DNA from: Pseudoalteromonas rhizosphaerae | Lineage (GTDB): Bacteria; Pseudomonadota; Gammaproteobacteria; Enterobacterales; Alteromonadaceae | Direction of reading: 5' to 3' | Assembly: GCF_902498845.1 (NCBI RefSeq) | Contig: NZ_CABVLM010000005.1 | Span: 298,444-362,443 of the forward strand | Length of the DNA stretch: 64,000 nucleotides | Shown: piece after piece, positions 8,837-20,419 of the stretch | How the letters are laid out: each line of letters begins with the position of its first letter | Position numbering within the stretch: the stretch's first letter is position 1 | The notes under the pieces: generated by a model | The model's input: only the letters and a program-made list of their open reading frames with translations | Told to the model about the DNA's origin: nothing | Databases searched by the model: none | Translations under genes and position numbers: made by a program

Positions 8837-9487
8837 TTAAACAGGCTCTGCTTGTGCCGCTAATTTACTGTATTTTTCGCGTAACAAGTTAATTTTTGGG
8901 ATACTTTGCTCGGTACCAAATGCTTTAAAAAGCGCTAACACTTTTAAAATACCATTATAAATATCTTGCTGCATTAACTCACCGCTTAACCGTCTGGCTT
9001 TAATGTAAGGAGTCCAAAAACTGACGGTGATTTTTAGCATATGAGCAAGTTCAACGGTATCTTCATCATCAATTGCGATCATCCCACCTTCACGCAGGCC
9101 AATCACAATTTCGCGCACTTGACTTAACAAAGCCTCTTGAAACTCAATATAATCTTTTTTCAGTACTTCGTCGCGAGATAAAATGTCACCCAAATTGTCA
9201 TAGAAAAAATGAAAACGCCACATCAACTCAAACAAAGCATCAAGATACCCAGTTAAGTGTGTTAGTGCTTCATCCTGCTTTTCCATTGGCACAAATTGAG
9301 TGTGTAAATGCTTACTATATAATGCAAAAATATGGCGAATAATGTCTTCTTTATTTTTAAAGTGATAATAAAGATTACCGGGACTGATGCCCATATGTGA
9401 AGCGATATGGTTGGTTGTGACCGCACGCTCGCCATGTTGGTTAAATAGCATTATGCTGGTTGTAATTATTTTATCCTTGGTACTCAT
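8837..9487 (-). CDS. TetR/AcrR-family transcriptional regulator
   Basis: This 216-aa protein has an N-terminal helix-turn-helix of TetR type: the region with HGERAVTTNHIA and GISPGNLYYHFKNKEDI at residues 18-50. It is followed by a helical ligand-binding or dimerisation domain. TetR proteins usually repress a neighbouring operon and respond to a small molecule. Here the divergent neighbour is coaD, which is not a usual TetR target, and the gene between it and thiI shows no obvious target. So the regulon cannot be stated. The downstream gap to thiI is about 100 nt. Confidence 0.88.
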   Translation of the reverse strand: MSTKDKIITTSIMLFNQHGERAVTTNHIASHMGISPGNLYYHFKNKEDIIRHIFALYSKHLHTQFVPMEKQDEALTHLTGYLDALFELMWRFHFFYDNLGDILSRDEVLKKDYIEFQEALLSQVREIVIGLREGGMIAIDDEDTVELAHMLKITVSFWTPYIKARRLSGELMQQDIYNGILKVLALFKAFGTEQSIPKINLLREKYSKLAAQAEPV

Positions 9488-9704
9488 ATCCTGCTACTCT
9501 GATTATTTTTATTAGAGTAAATGCCCATAATTCACTCAGTATTATTAGCCGCGCAGTATATACAAATATAATCCAATAAAATACCACCTTGAAAATTTCT
9601 AATCCATAATTCGTAGTTATTGTTTCTTATTGAAATAAACTCATTTACAAATGAAAATATGCAGTCGCAATTTGCAGGCTGATCTGGACAACAAAGACTG
9701 TTAA

Positions 9705-11607
<1,903 letters not shown>

Positions 11608-11611
<4 letters not shown>

Positions 11612-12132
11612 GTTTTCGAAACAAGGGCCTGATTTTTATTTAGACCCTTGATTATCCTAGCTTTTTGTAATAATTTGCTTAAGCCTAAAAAATCTTTATT
11701 TATAGCTAAGGCTGTTATCATTATCACATCGCATATATTGACACCAAAAGAATAAACTGACCAAAGCCACCAAGGCTCAGAATTTAAACGCACATAGATA
11801 TCGCAATAAATTGCGGCAATTAAAATCGCATTTAAGATAAGCCCACACATAATATAGCAATTAACTGGAGAGGGGCTAATCTTTTGATATCTGATCAACA
11901 ATCCAATGCATGTAAGAGTAAGCAAATCGTATATAAACCAGTTCAAATAAATTGAATACACTAAATATAAGAGCTCGCTCGTTATATAAGAAACGGCCAT
12001 TATAAATGAAAGTATTACTATGCTTTTATTGGGGTTATTTATGTACAGTACCCAATTTAATAAAAAGACCATTAAGAATCCCCACTCGATAAATACACCG
12101 ATGTACGGACCAACTACGTCATTTATAAACAT
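11608..12132 (-). CDS. Hypothetical multi-pass membrane protein, paralogue A
   Basis: This 174-aa protein has about five hydrophobic helices and a short basic cytoplasmic tail. It is clearly paralogous to the next gene: both share WGFLM near the N-terminus, SFIM..SY, W..YD..TL, a GL..N segment, and W.LW..YSFGVNI.D..MI.AL followed by (D/K)D.LGL. No known family could be assigned. It follows its paralogue by only 3 nt. The stop overlaps the 3' end of the convergent Wzi-like gene by 4 nt. Composition is AT-rich with many Ile and Leu. Confidence 0.7.
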
Positions 12133-12135
12133 AGG

Positions 12136-12669
12136 CTAAATGGAGTGTTTTATGTGATGTGTTTTAAATAATGCTTTAATTGCATTTTTAAGCCTAATTA
12201 AACCTAAAATGTCACGATCGACAATCAAGGCTACTATCATTGTAAAATCAATGATATTTACACCAAAAGAGTATATGTCCCAAAGAATCCAATAAGTTGA
12301 ATTTTCATAAACCTGAACATCTAAATACACAGAAACAAACAATAGGATATTTATAGACAAACCGCAGACAAGATAAATAAATGACGGTGTAGAGTTCTTT
12401 ATAACGAGATAGCATCCCGCCAAACATAGTAATGTCACAAAATCATATAATGCCCAATGCATATATGTGACTGCAGTAGAAGATAGCCATGTAAAGAAAT
12501 GATCCCCTGCCATATAGGAGATCATCATAATAAATGAACTGATTAACAGCGTAGTTTTTCTTTTAACATCTATAGAGTATATAAAGATATTAAAAAAAAA
12601 TGCCATTAAAAACCCCCAAGCACTCAATGCAGAAAGGGAGAAAAAACCAAATTGTTCAGTTAAAAACAT
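12136..12669 (-). CDS. Hypothetical multi-pass membrane protein, paralogue B
   Basis: This 177-aa protein has about five predicted membrane helices and a Lys/His-rich C-terminal tail. It starts after a strong ribosome binding site (AGGAGTGA) at the ATG at 12667-12669, only 7 nt beyond the stop of the upstream 69-aa gene. It shares motifs with the downstream paralogue, most visibly YSFGVNI(I/C)D near residue 132, preceded by a conserved Trp-rich turn. Charged residues inside helices (Asp in YDF, Asp in NIIDF) hint at a functional intramembrane site. The function is unknown. Confidence 0.7.
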   Translation of the reverse strand: MFLTEQFGFFSLSALSAWGFLMAFFFNIFIYSIDVKRKTTLLISSFIMMISYMAGDHFFTWLSSTAVTYMHWALYDFVTLLCLAGCYLVIKNSTPSFIYLVCGLSINILLFVSVYLDVQVYENSTYWILWDIYSFGVNIIDFTMIVALIVDRDILGLIRLKNAIKALFKTHHIKHSI

Positions 12670-12676
12670 TTCACTC

Positions 12677-12886
12677 CTATTGAGGCCTTTTATCTCGAGG
12701 AAGCATCACCCCACCACCGCGCTGGATTTCAGCTTCACCTTTAGCCGCTAGTAAGGCTTCATTAGATATAGACACTGTATCAGATTGTAGGGTTTTATTA
12801 CTAGCGCTTTGTTCAAGTGCTGGCTTTGATTGTTGCATATTATTGTATGCTTGCATTTGTAATTGGCTGTTAGCTGTAACTTGCAT
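12677..12886 (-). CDS. Small hydrophilic protein of unknown function (69 aa)
   Basis: This small Gln/Ser/Asn-rich protein has no membrane helix. The central phrase SDTVSISNEALLAA resembles a motif seen in small proteins and flagellin-related regions of Alteromonadales, but I cannot name a family. The C-terminal part is Gly/Arg-rich with a terminal DKRPQ. An AAAGGA ribosome binding site lies 8 nt before the ATG, so it is very likely translated. It is the first gene of an apparent three-gene operon with the two paralogous membrane proteins. Confidence 0.65.
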   Translation of the reverse strand: MQVTANSQLQMQAYNNMQQSKPALEQSASNKTLQSDTVSISNEALLAAKGEAEIQRGGGVMLPRDKRPQ

Positions 12887-13113
12887 AAGATTAATCCTTT
12901 CAATAAATGTTGAATAAATGACTTATTAAATAAGCCACTGTTTTTAACGCTCTGATAACTGCTTGGCGCTTTTAAAGATGAACTCACGCTGAGCCATCTT
13001 ACATCTAGTAATAAGCAATTACTGATCCAACATTTTAAAAAACGATCTTTTTTGATCTTTTATTTGCTACAGCGCATCCCACACAACAGGTCATACCAGA
13101 TATGATAAGGCAT

Positions 13114-13147
13114 AAAAAAACGCACAGGGATAACCGTACGTTTTTTA
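13114..13147 (-). terminator. Intrinsic terminator of the arginine operon
   Basis: On the minus strand the sequence runs AAAAAACG, then an imperfect stem (one wobble and one bulge), then CGTTTTTTT. It is 12 nt downstream of the argH(A) stop and marks the end of the argCBFGH(A) transcript. Confidence 0.75.
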
Positions 13148-13159
13148 TATCCAGGGATT

Positions 13160-15025
13160 TTAAGCTACATTTTTACACGGGATCTCCGCGTTCCGACTTT
13201 GCTTCAAAATAAATTCCATCGCGACTTCGTCACAATTGTCTCTGCGTAAACACAGTTCACAATCTTTCATTACCTTTTCCGGTAAGCTGTCTTTGGTACA
13301 GAATGTGAAACCTTGTTTTTCAAAGAAATCAGGTACTCGCGTCAAAACAATGATGCGATTTAGTGCCAATTTTTTGGCTTTAACTAATAAGTGTTCAACT
13401 AACTGACGACCTTGCCCAGTGATACCGGTTTCAGGATCTATCCCTAGTGAACGAATTTCAGCAAGACCAGTATCATAAATATACAGTGATGCGCAGCCCG
13501 CGACTTCTCCAGCAACTTCGGTAACCGCAAACTCATTGATTGAATGTACCATGTCGCTTTTAGCACGCGGTAAATTTTCACCTACCGTAGCCCAGTGCTG
13601 GATCAATTTCGCAATTGACTCTACATCGTCAAGATTAGCGTCACGAACTGTTATTTGCTGTTTTTTTTTGGCATCTTTAACTGCAACTGTAACTTGCTCT
13701 AAAGATGTACCACCAAGTGCTTGGCGCGCTTTTATACATGCGTCTATCTCTAGTACAGCATATACGTCCTGTGCAAAAATACTATGCACCGATTGGAATT
13801 GTTCTAAACTTAAATCTTCTAAGTTATTCCCTTGTGCGATAGCCATTTGTACCAACACACCAACAATATGATGACCTTCCCTAAAAGGGATCCCTTTGGC
13901 GACTAAATAGTCAGCAAGCTCTGTCGCATTTGAATGTCCGCCTTTAGCAGCGGCTAAAGTACGCTCGCCATTTACTTTTATACCTTTGATACACGCTTGC
14001 GCCATATGAATACAAGCTAGCCACGTTGGCATGGCATCAAATAAGCCTTCTTTATCTTCTTGCATATCTTTATTATAAGCAAGTGGCAGTGCTTTTAACG
14101 TCATCATCATGGCACTAAAGGCACCAAATACACGCCCTGTTTTGCCGCGAATAAGCTCTAGCGCATCGGGATTCTTCTTTTGTGGCATCAATGATGAACC
14201 AGAGGTGACATTATCTGCTAACTCAATGAAACCCGCTTCACCCGAATTATAAAAGATCAAATCTTCTGACATACGCGATAAATGGATCATAGAGATTGAT
14301 GCACAGCTTAATAGCTCAACCACAAAGTCACGATCTGATACGGCGTCTAAACTATTTTTAGTCGCAGCGGTAAAACCTAACCCCACGGCAAGTGCTTGCC
14401 GATCAATTGGGTACGCAGTACCGGCAAGTGCCCCACTGCCCAAAGGGCAAAAATTCATTCGCGCTTTAGCATCTGCTAAACGGCTTTCATCACGTTCGAT
14501 CATTTCCACGTAAGCCATACACCAATGACTAAACAACAATGGCTGAGCACGTTGTAAATGGGTATAACCAGGTAAGATAGTGCCCAGCTCACGTTCAGCT
14601 AAAGCGATAAACTCACCTTTTAACTGACCAAGCGCCGTAAGTATGTGAGCGGCGGTATCACGACACCATAAGCGAAAGTCAGTAGCGACCTGATCGTTAC
14701 GACTACGTCCGGTGTGTAATTTTTTAGCTAAGTCACCCACTTTTTCGATCAATGCAGCTTCAACATGTGAGTGAATATCTTCAGCTCCTGACGTTGCCAC
14801 TGCTTGTGGATCAGCTTTTACTTCGTCGAGTAATTCATATAATGCAGCGACTAACTTTTTGTGTTCGTCACTACTTAATACGTCAACCTGCTTAAGGGCA
14901 CCTGCCCACGCTACAGAGCCAACTATATCTTGCTCTGCGAGTTGATAATCGAAGGGAAGTGAGTCGTTAAATTGTTTAAACGCCTCATCTGGACCCGTAG
15001 AAAAACGTCCGCCCCATAATGCCAT
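13160..15025 (-). CDS. argH: Argininosuccinate lyase fused to N-acetylglutamate synthase domain, ArgH(A)
   Basis: This 621-aa bifunctional protein is the last gene of the arginine operon. Residues 1 to about 460 are argininosuccinate lyase, with the fumarase-family signature [11 protein letters not shown] near 278-288. A short linker is followed by a GNAT acetyltransferase domain (about 470-610). This carries an acetyl-CoA loop reading GITGQGRQL and a closing Cys cluster [12 protein letters not shown]. Fusions of this type are known from Moritella, Vibrio and relatives, where the C-terminal part supplies the first step, N-acetylglutamate synthesis. The protein is thus predicted to catalyse both the first and last steps of the pathway. 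Confidence 0.95.
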   Translation of the reverse strand: MALWGGRFSTGPDEAFKQFNDSLPFDYQLAEQDIVGSVAWAGALKQVDVLSSDEHKKLVAALYELLDEVKADPQAVATSGAEDIHSHVEAALIEKVGDLAKKLHTGRSRNDQVATDFRLWCRDTAAHILTALGQLKGEFIALAERELGTILPGYTHLQRAQPLLFSHWCMAYVEMIERDESRLADAKARMNFCPLGSGALAGTAYPIDRQALAVGLGFTAATKNSLDAVSDRDFVVELLSCASISMIHLSRMSEDLIFYNSGEAGFIELADNVTSGSSLMPQKKNPDALELIRGKTGRVFGAFSAMMMTLKALPLAYNKDMQEDKEGLFDAMPTWLACIHMAQACIKGIKVNGERTLAAAKGGHSNATELADYLVAKGIPFREGHHIVGVLVQMAIAQGNNLEDLSLEQFQSVHSIFAQDVYAVLEIDACIKARQALGGTSLEQVTVAVKDAKKKQQITVRDANLDDVESIAKLIQHWATVGENLPRAKSDMVHSINEFAVTEVAGEVAGCASLYIYDTGLAEIRSLGIDPETGITGQGRQLVEHLLVKAKKLALNRIIVLTRVPDFFEKQGFTFCTKDSLPEKVMKDCELCLRRDNCDEVAMEFILKQSRNAEIPCKNVA

Positions 15026-15082
15026 GAAATCTCTCCAAACCCTGAAACTGCCCCGCCTTATTGTTACGGGGCTGTAGTAAAA

Positions 15083-16285
15083 TTACTTCTTCGCTAGTGC
15101 TGAAATTCTGCTTGAAAGCGAGAATAAACGAATAAAGCCTTCAGCATGCGATTGGTCGTAAACATCATCTGCACCAAACGTTGCAAAATCTTCGCTGTAT
15201 AAGCTATTAGGTGATTTTTTCTGAACCGCTGTTACCTGGCCTTTATAAAGCTTAAGAATAACTTCGCCAGTAGCAACTGTTGATAACGCTTCTGCGCCCG
15301 CTAAGATTGAATCTTTAAGTGGTGTAAACCAACGACCGTCATAGACTAAATGTGAAAACTCGCCGCCCAGTACTTCTTTCCATTTGCGGCTTGCTTTATC
15401 AAGTACTAACTCATCAATCGCTTGTAATGCCGCCATGATTACTGTGCCACCAGGGGTTTCATAACAACCACGGGATTTCATGCCCACTAAACGGTTTTCA
15501 ACGATATCAACCCGACCAACACCATGTGGGGATGCAATATCATTAAGTTTAACTAGACAATCATACGGTTTAAGCTGCTCGCCATTGACAGCAACAACTT
15601 CACCTTCAACCACGTTTAAGGTAACAAATTCAGGCTCATTGGGTGCTTGCTCTGGTGAGCTAGTCCAAGTCCACACTTGCTCACTTGGTTGACACCACGG
15701 ATCTTCAAGCTCGCCACCTTCGTGAGAAATATGCCATGCGTTTGCATCACGGCTGTAGATTTTAGTTGCCGATGCAGAACATGGAATATTACGCTCTGCC
15801 AAGTAATCAAGTAATGACTCACGGCTTGATAAGTCCCACTCACGCCATGGCGCAATAACTTGAAGATCAGGCGCAAGGGCCGCAAAACAAGATTCAAAGC
15901 GCACTTGGTCATTACCTTTACCTGTACAACCATGAGAAAGTGCATCAGCGCCTACTTTACGAGCAATCTCAACTTGCGCTTTAGCAATAATAGGACGTGC
16001 CATTGACGTACCTAATAAATAAGTACCTTCGTAAATTGAACCGGTTTTTAACGTTGGGTAAATATAATCACTTACCATTTCGTCTTTTAAGTCAACTACA
16101 TAACATTCAGAAGCACCAGATGCGATCGCTTTTGCTTCAACACCTTCAAGCTCTTCAGCACCTTGACCTACATCGGCCACAAACGCGATAACTTCACAAC
16201 CGTAGTTTTCTTTTAACCATGGCACGATGGCTGACGTATCTAAACCACCAGAATAGGCTAATACAACTTTTTTAATAGAACTCAT
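15083..16285 (-). CDS. argG: Argininosuccinate synthase ArgG
   Basis: This 400-aa ATP-dependent enzyme joins citrulline and aspartate into argininosuccinate. The PP-loop AYSGGLDTS is at residues 10-18. The citrulline/aspartate-binding [13 protein letters not shown] stretch is near 115-127. I chose the ATG at 16283-16285 (MSSIKKVV) because the family starts there and a further six codons upstream add nothing conserved. It lies 10 nt after argF and 57 nt before argH(A), within one operon. Confidence 0.96.
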   Translation of the reverse strand: MSSIKKVVLAYSGGLDTSAIVPWLKENYGCEVIAFVADVGQGAEELEGVEAKAIASGASECYVVDLKDEMVSDYIYPTLKTGSIYEGTYLLGTSMARPIIAKAQVEIARKVGADALSHGCTGKGNDQVRFESCFAALAPDLQVIAPWREWDLSSRESLLDYLAERNIPCSASATKIYSRDANAWHISHEGGELEDPWCQPSEQVWTWTSSPEQAPNEPEFVTLNVVEGEVVAVNGEQLKPYDCLVKLNDIASPHGVGRVDIVENRLVGMKSRGCYETPGGTVIMAALQAIDELVLDKASRKWKEVLGGEFSHLVYDGRWFTPLKDSILAGAEALSTVATGEVILKLYKGQVTAVQKKSPNSLYSEDFATFGADDVYDQSHAEGFIRLFSLSSRISALAKK

Positions 16286-16295
16286 TGGTGATACC

Positions 16296-17216
16296 TTACA
16301 CAAAATTTGGATTTAATAATGAAACAAGCAATGCGTTTTGCGCATGCATACGGTTTTCTGCTTGTTGTATAATTTTTGACGCCGGACCATCCATTACCTC
16401 AGAAGTAATTTCAAATTCACGGTGTGCTGGCTGGCAATGCAGTACAGTGTCAGCCCCAGTCTGTTTAAGCAACGCCGCATTTAATTGATACGGCATGTAC
16501 TTTTCTTTTACTTGTTCAAGTGGCGTATCATCGCCCATTGATACCCATGTATCGGCATACACTGCGTTAGCGCCTACAGCCGCTTCAACACGATCACTCA
16601 CCATCACTGATGCACCATTCATTGCGGCAATTTGCTCAGCCTGCTTTAAAATTTGCGAGTCTGGTGAACTACCTTTAGGGCATACGGCAACAAAATCTGT
16701 GCCTAAAGTAGCCGCAAGTAACATCAGTGAATGCGTTACGTTGTTGCCTTCACCTAAATAAGCTAATTTTAGCTGGCTTACATCGCCATATACTTCTTGC
16801 AGTGTTAGAAAGTCAGCAAGTGCTTGGCATGGATGATATAAATCGCACAGACTGTTGACCACAGGTACGCTTGAAAATTCAGCAAGTGTGGTTAATGTTT
16901 TATGCTGATATACCCGCGCCACAATACCGTCAGCCCAACTGGCAATGTTCAATGCAAAGTCTTTTACTGATTCACGTGCGCCCATGGCGCCATTTTGTGA
17001 ATCAAGATACACCGCATGTCCACCTAACTTATTAATACCTATATCAAATGATAAACGCGTACGTAAGCTTGGTTTTTCAAATAAAGTAACCACCGATTTG
17101 CCAGCCAGTGCTTGACTAAAATCAGCTGGGTTAGCTTTAATTTTTTGCGCTAAGTTAAGTAATTTAAGTGCGCCTTGTTGGTCTAACTCTAGACCCGATA
17201 AAAAATGATTAAACAT
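16296..17216 (-). CDS. argF: Ornithine carbamoyltransferase ArgF
   Basis: This 306-aa enzyme makes citrulline from ornithine and carbamoyl phosphate. Carbamoyl-phosphate binding is shown by KPSLRTR (a Ser-Leu-Arg-Thr-Arg version of the STRTR motif) near residue 53. The HPCQALADF motif follows in the middle, and the late ornithine loop reads HCQPAHR in place of the more common HCLPAHR. The ATG at 17214-17216 (MFNHFLSG) is chosen. A longer frame would overlap argB, whose stop is 7 nt upstream. The Leu to Gln change deserves a note but is next to the catalytic Cys rather than at it. Confidence 0.92.
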   Translation of the reverse strand: MFNHFLSGLELDQQGALKLLNLAQKIKANPADFSQALAGKSVVTLFEKPSLRTRLSFDIGINKLGGHAVYLDSQNGAMGARESVKDFALNIASWADGIVARVYQHKTLTTLAEFSSVPVVNSLCDLYHPCQALADFLTLQEVYGDVSQLKLAYLGEGNNVTHSLMLLAATLGTDFVAVCPKGSSPDSQILKQAEQIAAMNGASVMVSDRVEAAVGANAVYADTWVSMGDDTPLEQVKEKYMPYQLNAALLKQTGADTVLHCQPAHREFEITSEVMDGPASKIIQQAENRMHAQNALLVSLLNPNFV

Positions 17217-17223
17217 ATAAAAC

Positions 17224-17985
17224 CTATGGTGTAATTTTTGTTCCGACGTGCTCACCCGCGAGTAGAGCAATTAAGTTTTCTGGCTTTTGCCAGCTCGAAA
17301 TGTAAACGCCACGTCGTAAGTGCTGGGCAGCAAGAAGGCTGGTCTTAACTTTGACCTCCATCCCACCCAAAATTACTCCTTCTGCAATTAAAGTATTGAT
17401 CTGGTTTGTGTCAAGTTGATGTAACGGCCGTTTATTTGCATCAAGTACAGCTTCTACATCAGTCATAAAAATAATTTCCGCATTAAGCTCTTTAGCTATT
17501 GCCGCCGCCGCTTCATCAGCGTTTACGTTATACCAAAGGCCATCTTCACCAAAACCGATAGAGCTGACCAGAGGTAAACGACCAAGTTTTAATAACTCCG
17601 GTATCACACTTTGCACACCGCCGTCACAATTACCAACTTGACCAAGCGCTTTGAGTTTTTGTGACGAAATAATGCCCGCTTCGTATAAACTAAGCCCGAC
17701 CGGTTTATGACCTGCGATAATTGCTTGGCTCATTAATTGTTTATTAGCACACCCCGCAAGCGCGCCAACAATATAAGGCATTTGCTCTTTTGGACTGATG
17801 CGTAAACCTTGATGTTTCGCACTAGCAAAACCAGCCTCAGTCAACCAGTTATCAACTAGTGAACCGCCACCATGAACGATGACAAATTGTGCTTGAGTTT
17901 GCGATGCAAGCGCCTCAAATAACGCTTTAGCCGCGTCTTCTGTATTGAGTACTGCACCACCGAGTTTAATGACCCATCTTTGCAT
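17224..17985 (-). CDS. argB: Acetylglutamate kinase ArgB
   Basis: This 253-aa amino-acid kinase phosphorylates N-acetylglutamate. The N-terminal KLGGAVL is at residues 7-13, VHGGGSLVDNWL near 38-49 binds the phosphates and substrate, and NVNADEAAAAIA near 154 belongs to the nucleotide site. Length matches the short enterobacterial type, which lacks the N-terminal helix needed for arginine feedback inhibition. So flux control probably falls on the acetyltransferase. It sits 6 nt after argC. Confidence 0.95.
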   Translation of the reverse strand: MQRWVIKLGGAVLNTEDAAKALFEALASQTQAQFVIVHGGGSLVDNWLTEAGFASAKHQGLRISPKEQMPYIVGALAGCANKQLMSQAIIAGHKPVGLSLYEAGIISSQKLKALGQVGNCDGGVQSVIPELLKLGRLPLVSSIGFGEDGLWYNVNADEAAAAIAKELNAEIIFMTDVEAVLDANKRPLHQLDTNQINTLIAEGVILGGMEVKVKTSLLAAQHLRRGVYISSWQKPENLIALLAGEHVGTKITP

Positions 17986-17991
17986 TACTAA

Positions 17992-18996
17992 CTACCCTTT
18001 TAAACCTGTACTATGGGCAATACCCATGGCTAAATTAATGCACTGCAATGCTTGCCCTGCAGCACCTTTTAATAAGTTATCAATAGCTGCCATCACAATT
18101 AGCTGCGTACCTTGCTGCTGCCATGCAATATCAACGTAAGGCTGCTTTGCAACTCCTTTAATTGATGGCATTTTATTACCAAGCAATCTGATCAGTGGCT
18201 CATCAGCAAGCACTTGATAAGCTTGTGTAACTTGCTCTGGTGTAACTCCAGGTTTCAATTGCACATAAATAGTTTCTAAAATACCGCGTGGAAAATTACC
18301 TAAATGCGGCGTAAATAGCACCTTGTGACCTAAATGCTGCTCAATCTCAGGACTGTGTCTATGATTAAACAATCCATAAGGTGCTAACGACACTTCACAA
18401 AAATGCGTGGCTACACTAGCTTTACGCCCCGCACCGGTTACACCCGATACAGCATTAATAATAATGGTTTGCTCGGCTAATAAGCCGGCTTGTTGCAATG
18501 GTTTTAACGCATTCAGCGCTGCTGTTGGATAGCAACCAGCCACAGCGACTAACTGCGCCTTGGCGATTGCTTCACTATTCCACTCAGCCAATCCGTAAGC
18601 CGCTTCACTGAGTAATTCCGTATGTTGATGCGCAAAACCATAATAAGTTTGATAATCTTCATTACTGCTTAAACGGTAGCCACCCGATAAATCAAATACT
18701 TTTTTGCCCATGCTTAAAAAACGTGGCGCTAAGTCAACACTCACTTTATGATCAGTACACAAACATACAAAATCGGCCGACTTTTCAATATCGTTATAAG
18801 CGCCCTCACTAAGAGGCAATAAAGGAGAATCAAGCAAACCTAAATGCTCAGGATACAAGTCACTTAATAATTTACCCTTATCTAAGCTTTGCTCAGATAC
18901 ATAGCAACCAGCTAAGGTTAATTGCGGGTGTTTTATTACCAAACTTGCTAATTCTGCGCCGCTATAGCCACTTGCGCCAATAATCACTACTTTCAT
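17992..18996 (-). CDS. argC: N-acetyl-gamma-glutamyl-phosphate reductase ArgC
   Basis: This 334-aa NADPH-dependent reductase produces N-acetylglutamate semialdehyde. It has a Rossmann motif GASGYSGAEL at residues 7-16, the catalytic Cys in VAGCYPTAAL near 155, and a His in the HRHSPEI loop. It is the first gene of the minus-strand argCBFGH(A) operon, and the region upstream carries ARG-box-like operators shared with the divergent argE. Confidence 0.96.
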   Translation of the reverse strand: MKVVIIGASGYSGAELASLVIKHPQLTLAGCYVSEQSLDKGKLLSDLYPEHLGLLDSPLLPLSEGAYNDIEKSADFVCLCTDHKVSVDLAPRFLSMGKKVFDLSGGYRLSSNEDYQTYYGFAHQHTELLSEAAYGLAEWNSEAIAKAQLVAVAGCYPTAALNALKPLQQAGLLAEQTIIINAVSGVTGAGRKASVATHFCEVSLAPYGLFNHRHSPEIEQHLGHKVLFTPHLGNFPRGILETIYVQLKPGVTPEQVTQAYQVLADEPLIRLLGNKMPSIKGVAKQPYVDIAWQQQGTQLIVMAAIDNLLKGAAGQALQCINLAMGIAHSTGLKG

Positions 18997-19021
18997 TCGT
19001 TACTCTTTTTGGTTTTTTGTT

Positions 19022-19154
19022 ACTACATTTATATTCAAATCGGGTTTAACAGTGCATAAAACACTATTTTATGAATGAAATCTGGTTATCGTCGTTTTAT
19101 ATTCATTGCGTCGCTTTAATATATTTATGCTTAAAAAGTGAATTGATATTCATC
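19022..19154. promoter_or_regulatory. ARG-box-like operators in the argC-argE divergent control region
   Basis: The E. coli ArgR site is WNTGAATWWWWATTCANW. At 19137-19154 both half-sites are perfect (TGAAT, 4 nt, ATTCA), about 55 nt before the argE start. At 19022-19039 a second site reads TACAT, TTAT, ATTCA (8 of 10 half-site bases), close to the argC start. At 19090-19107 a weaker one has one perfect half. This layout fits arginine-dependent repression of both directions by ArgR. The argR gene itself is not in the window. Confidence 0.75.
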
Positions 19155-19210
19155 ATAAATACTTTTATATTGTTATGCAATTAGATTGAATACTTATTTT
19201 GGATTTTTTT

Positions 19211-20359
19211 ATGTCATTACCGTCTTTTTTATCTATGTATCAGCAATTGATTGCTGCACCTTCAATTAGTGCCATGGATGAGTCATTGTCTATGAGCAAT
19301 AAAGGGGTGATTGATTTATTAGCTACTTGGTGTACAAGTCTTGGATTTGAATGTGAAATTACTGAGTTGTCGGGCCCTAAAGGTCGTTTTAACTTACTCG
19401 CAAAACGTGGCCAGGGAGATGGTGGTTTAATGCTTGCCGGTCATACCGATACAGTCCCATTTGATGATAGTCGTTGGAACTATAATCCGTTTAAATTAAG
19501 TGAAGATAACAATAAATTATATGGTTTAGGTAGTATTGATATGAAAGGGTTTTTCGCTTTTGTATTGCAAGCAATCAGTGAACTAGATGAGAATATTCAA
19601 ACACAGCCAATTTTGATTCTAGCTACTGCCGACGAAGAAACCACCATGGCCGGTGCACAGCAAGTTTGTCAGCATAAAAACTTAAAGCCAGCTCGGTGTA
19701 TTATTGGTGAACCTACTGATATGACACCTGTTTTCACACATAAAGGACATATGAGCAGCGCGATTCGCGTAGTCGGTCGTTCCGGACATAGCTCTGATCC
19801 TGAACGTGGTTTAAATGCCATTGAAGTGATGCATAAAGTTATTGCAAAACTGTTAACTTTAAAAGAGCAATTAAAGAATAAATATGCAGTTGAGCATTTT
19901 GTTATTCCTTACCCTACTTTAAATCTAGGACACATTCATGGTGGCGATAATGCAAATCGCATATGTGGCTGCTGTGAAATGCATATTGATATGCGCCCTT
20001 TACCGGGTCTAAGTGTGCAAGAACTGCAAATGATGCTGTTAAAAATAGCTACAGAGATCAACAACCAATATCCAGATTCAGTCAGTGTGATGGATATGCA
20101 CGAGCCCATCCCCGCGTTTACCGGTAGTACTGATTCGGCATTAGTTAAACTGGCAGAAAAAATATCAGGAGAGCAAGCAGTTGCAGTGAACTACTGTACT
20201 GAAGCGCCATTTATTCAACAATTGGGTTGTGAAACGATTGTGATGGGACCGGGTTCAATTAATCAGGCTCATCAACCCGATGAATTTTTAGCGATGGAAA
20301 AAATTAAACCATCTCAACATATTATCACTGAAATGATCAGAACATCGTGTTTTAGCTAA
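19211..20359 (+). CDS. argE: Acetylornithine deacetylase ArgE
   Basis: This 382-aa M20-family metallohydrolase releases ornithine from N-acetylornithine. The metal ligand motif [10 protein letters not shown] is near residues 77-86, the bridging Asp is in GLGSIDMKG, and the catalytic Glu pair is in [10 protein letters not shown] use the ATG at 19211, preceded by GGA, because the only upstream alternative is a TTG and the family begins with the LPSFLSMY region. Its presence means the linear pathway is used, in line with the argA-type domain on ArgH(A). Confidence 0.95.
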   Translation: MSLPSFLSMYQQLIAAPSISAMDESLSMSNKGVIDLLATWCTSLGFECEITELSGPKGRFNLLAKRGQGDGGLMLAGHTDTVPFDDSRWNYNPFKLSEDNNKLYGLGSIDMKGFFAFVLQAISELDENIQTQPILILATADEETTMAGAQQVCQHKNLKPARCIIGEPTDMTPVFTHKGHMSSAIRVVGRSGHSSDPERGLNAIEVMHKVIAKLLTLKEQLKNKYAVEHFVIPYPTLNLGHIHGGDNANRICGCCEMHIDMRPLPGLSVQELQMMLLKIATEINNQYPDSVSVMDMHEPIPAFTGSTDSALVKLAEKISGEQAVAVNYCTEAPFIQQLGCETIVMGPGSINQAHQPDEFLAMEKIKPSQHIITEMIRTSCFS

Positions 20360-20373
20360 CAAAGAAAGTGCTG

Positions 20374-20411
20374 CTTGCGTTATCCCCACGCAACCTGGGA
20401 ATAACGCAACT
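20374..20411. terminator. Long inverted repeat between convergent argE and panP
   Basis: ttgcgttatccc pairs with gggaataacgcaa around a short loop, giving a stable hairpin in the gap between convergent genes. Neither side has a clear T-run, so it is either a weak terminator or a processing or stabilising hairpin. Confidence 0.5.
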
Positions 20412-20419
20412 GTTACTGC

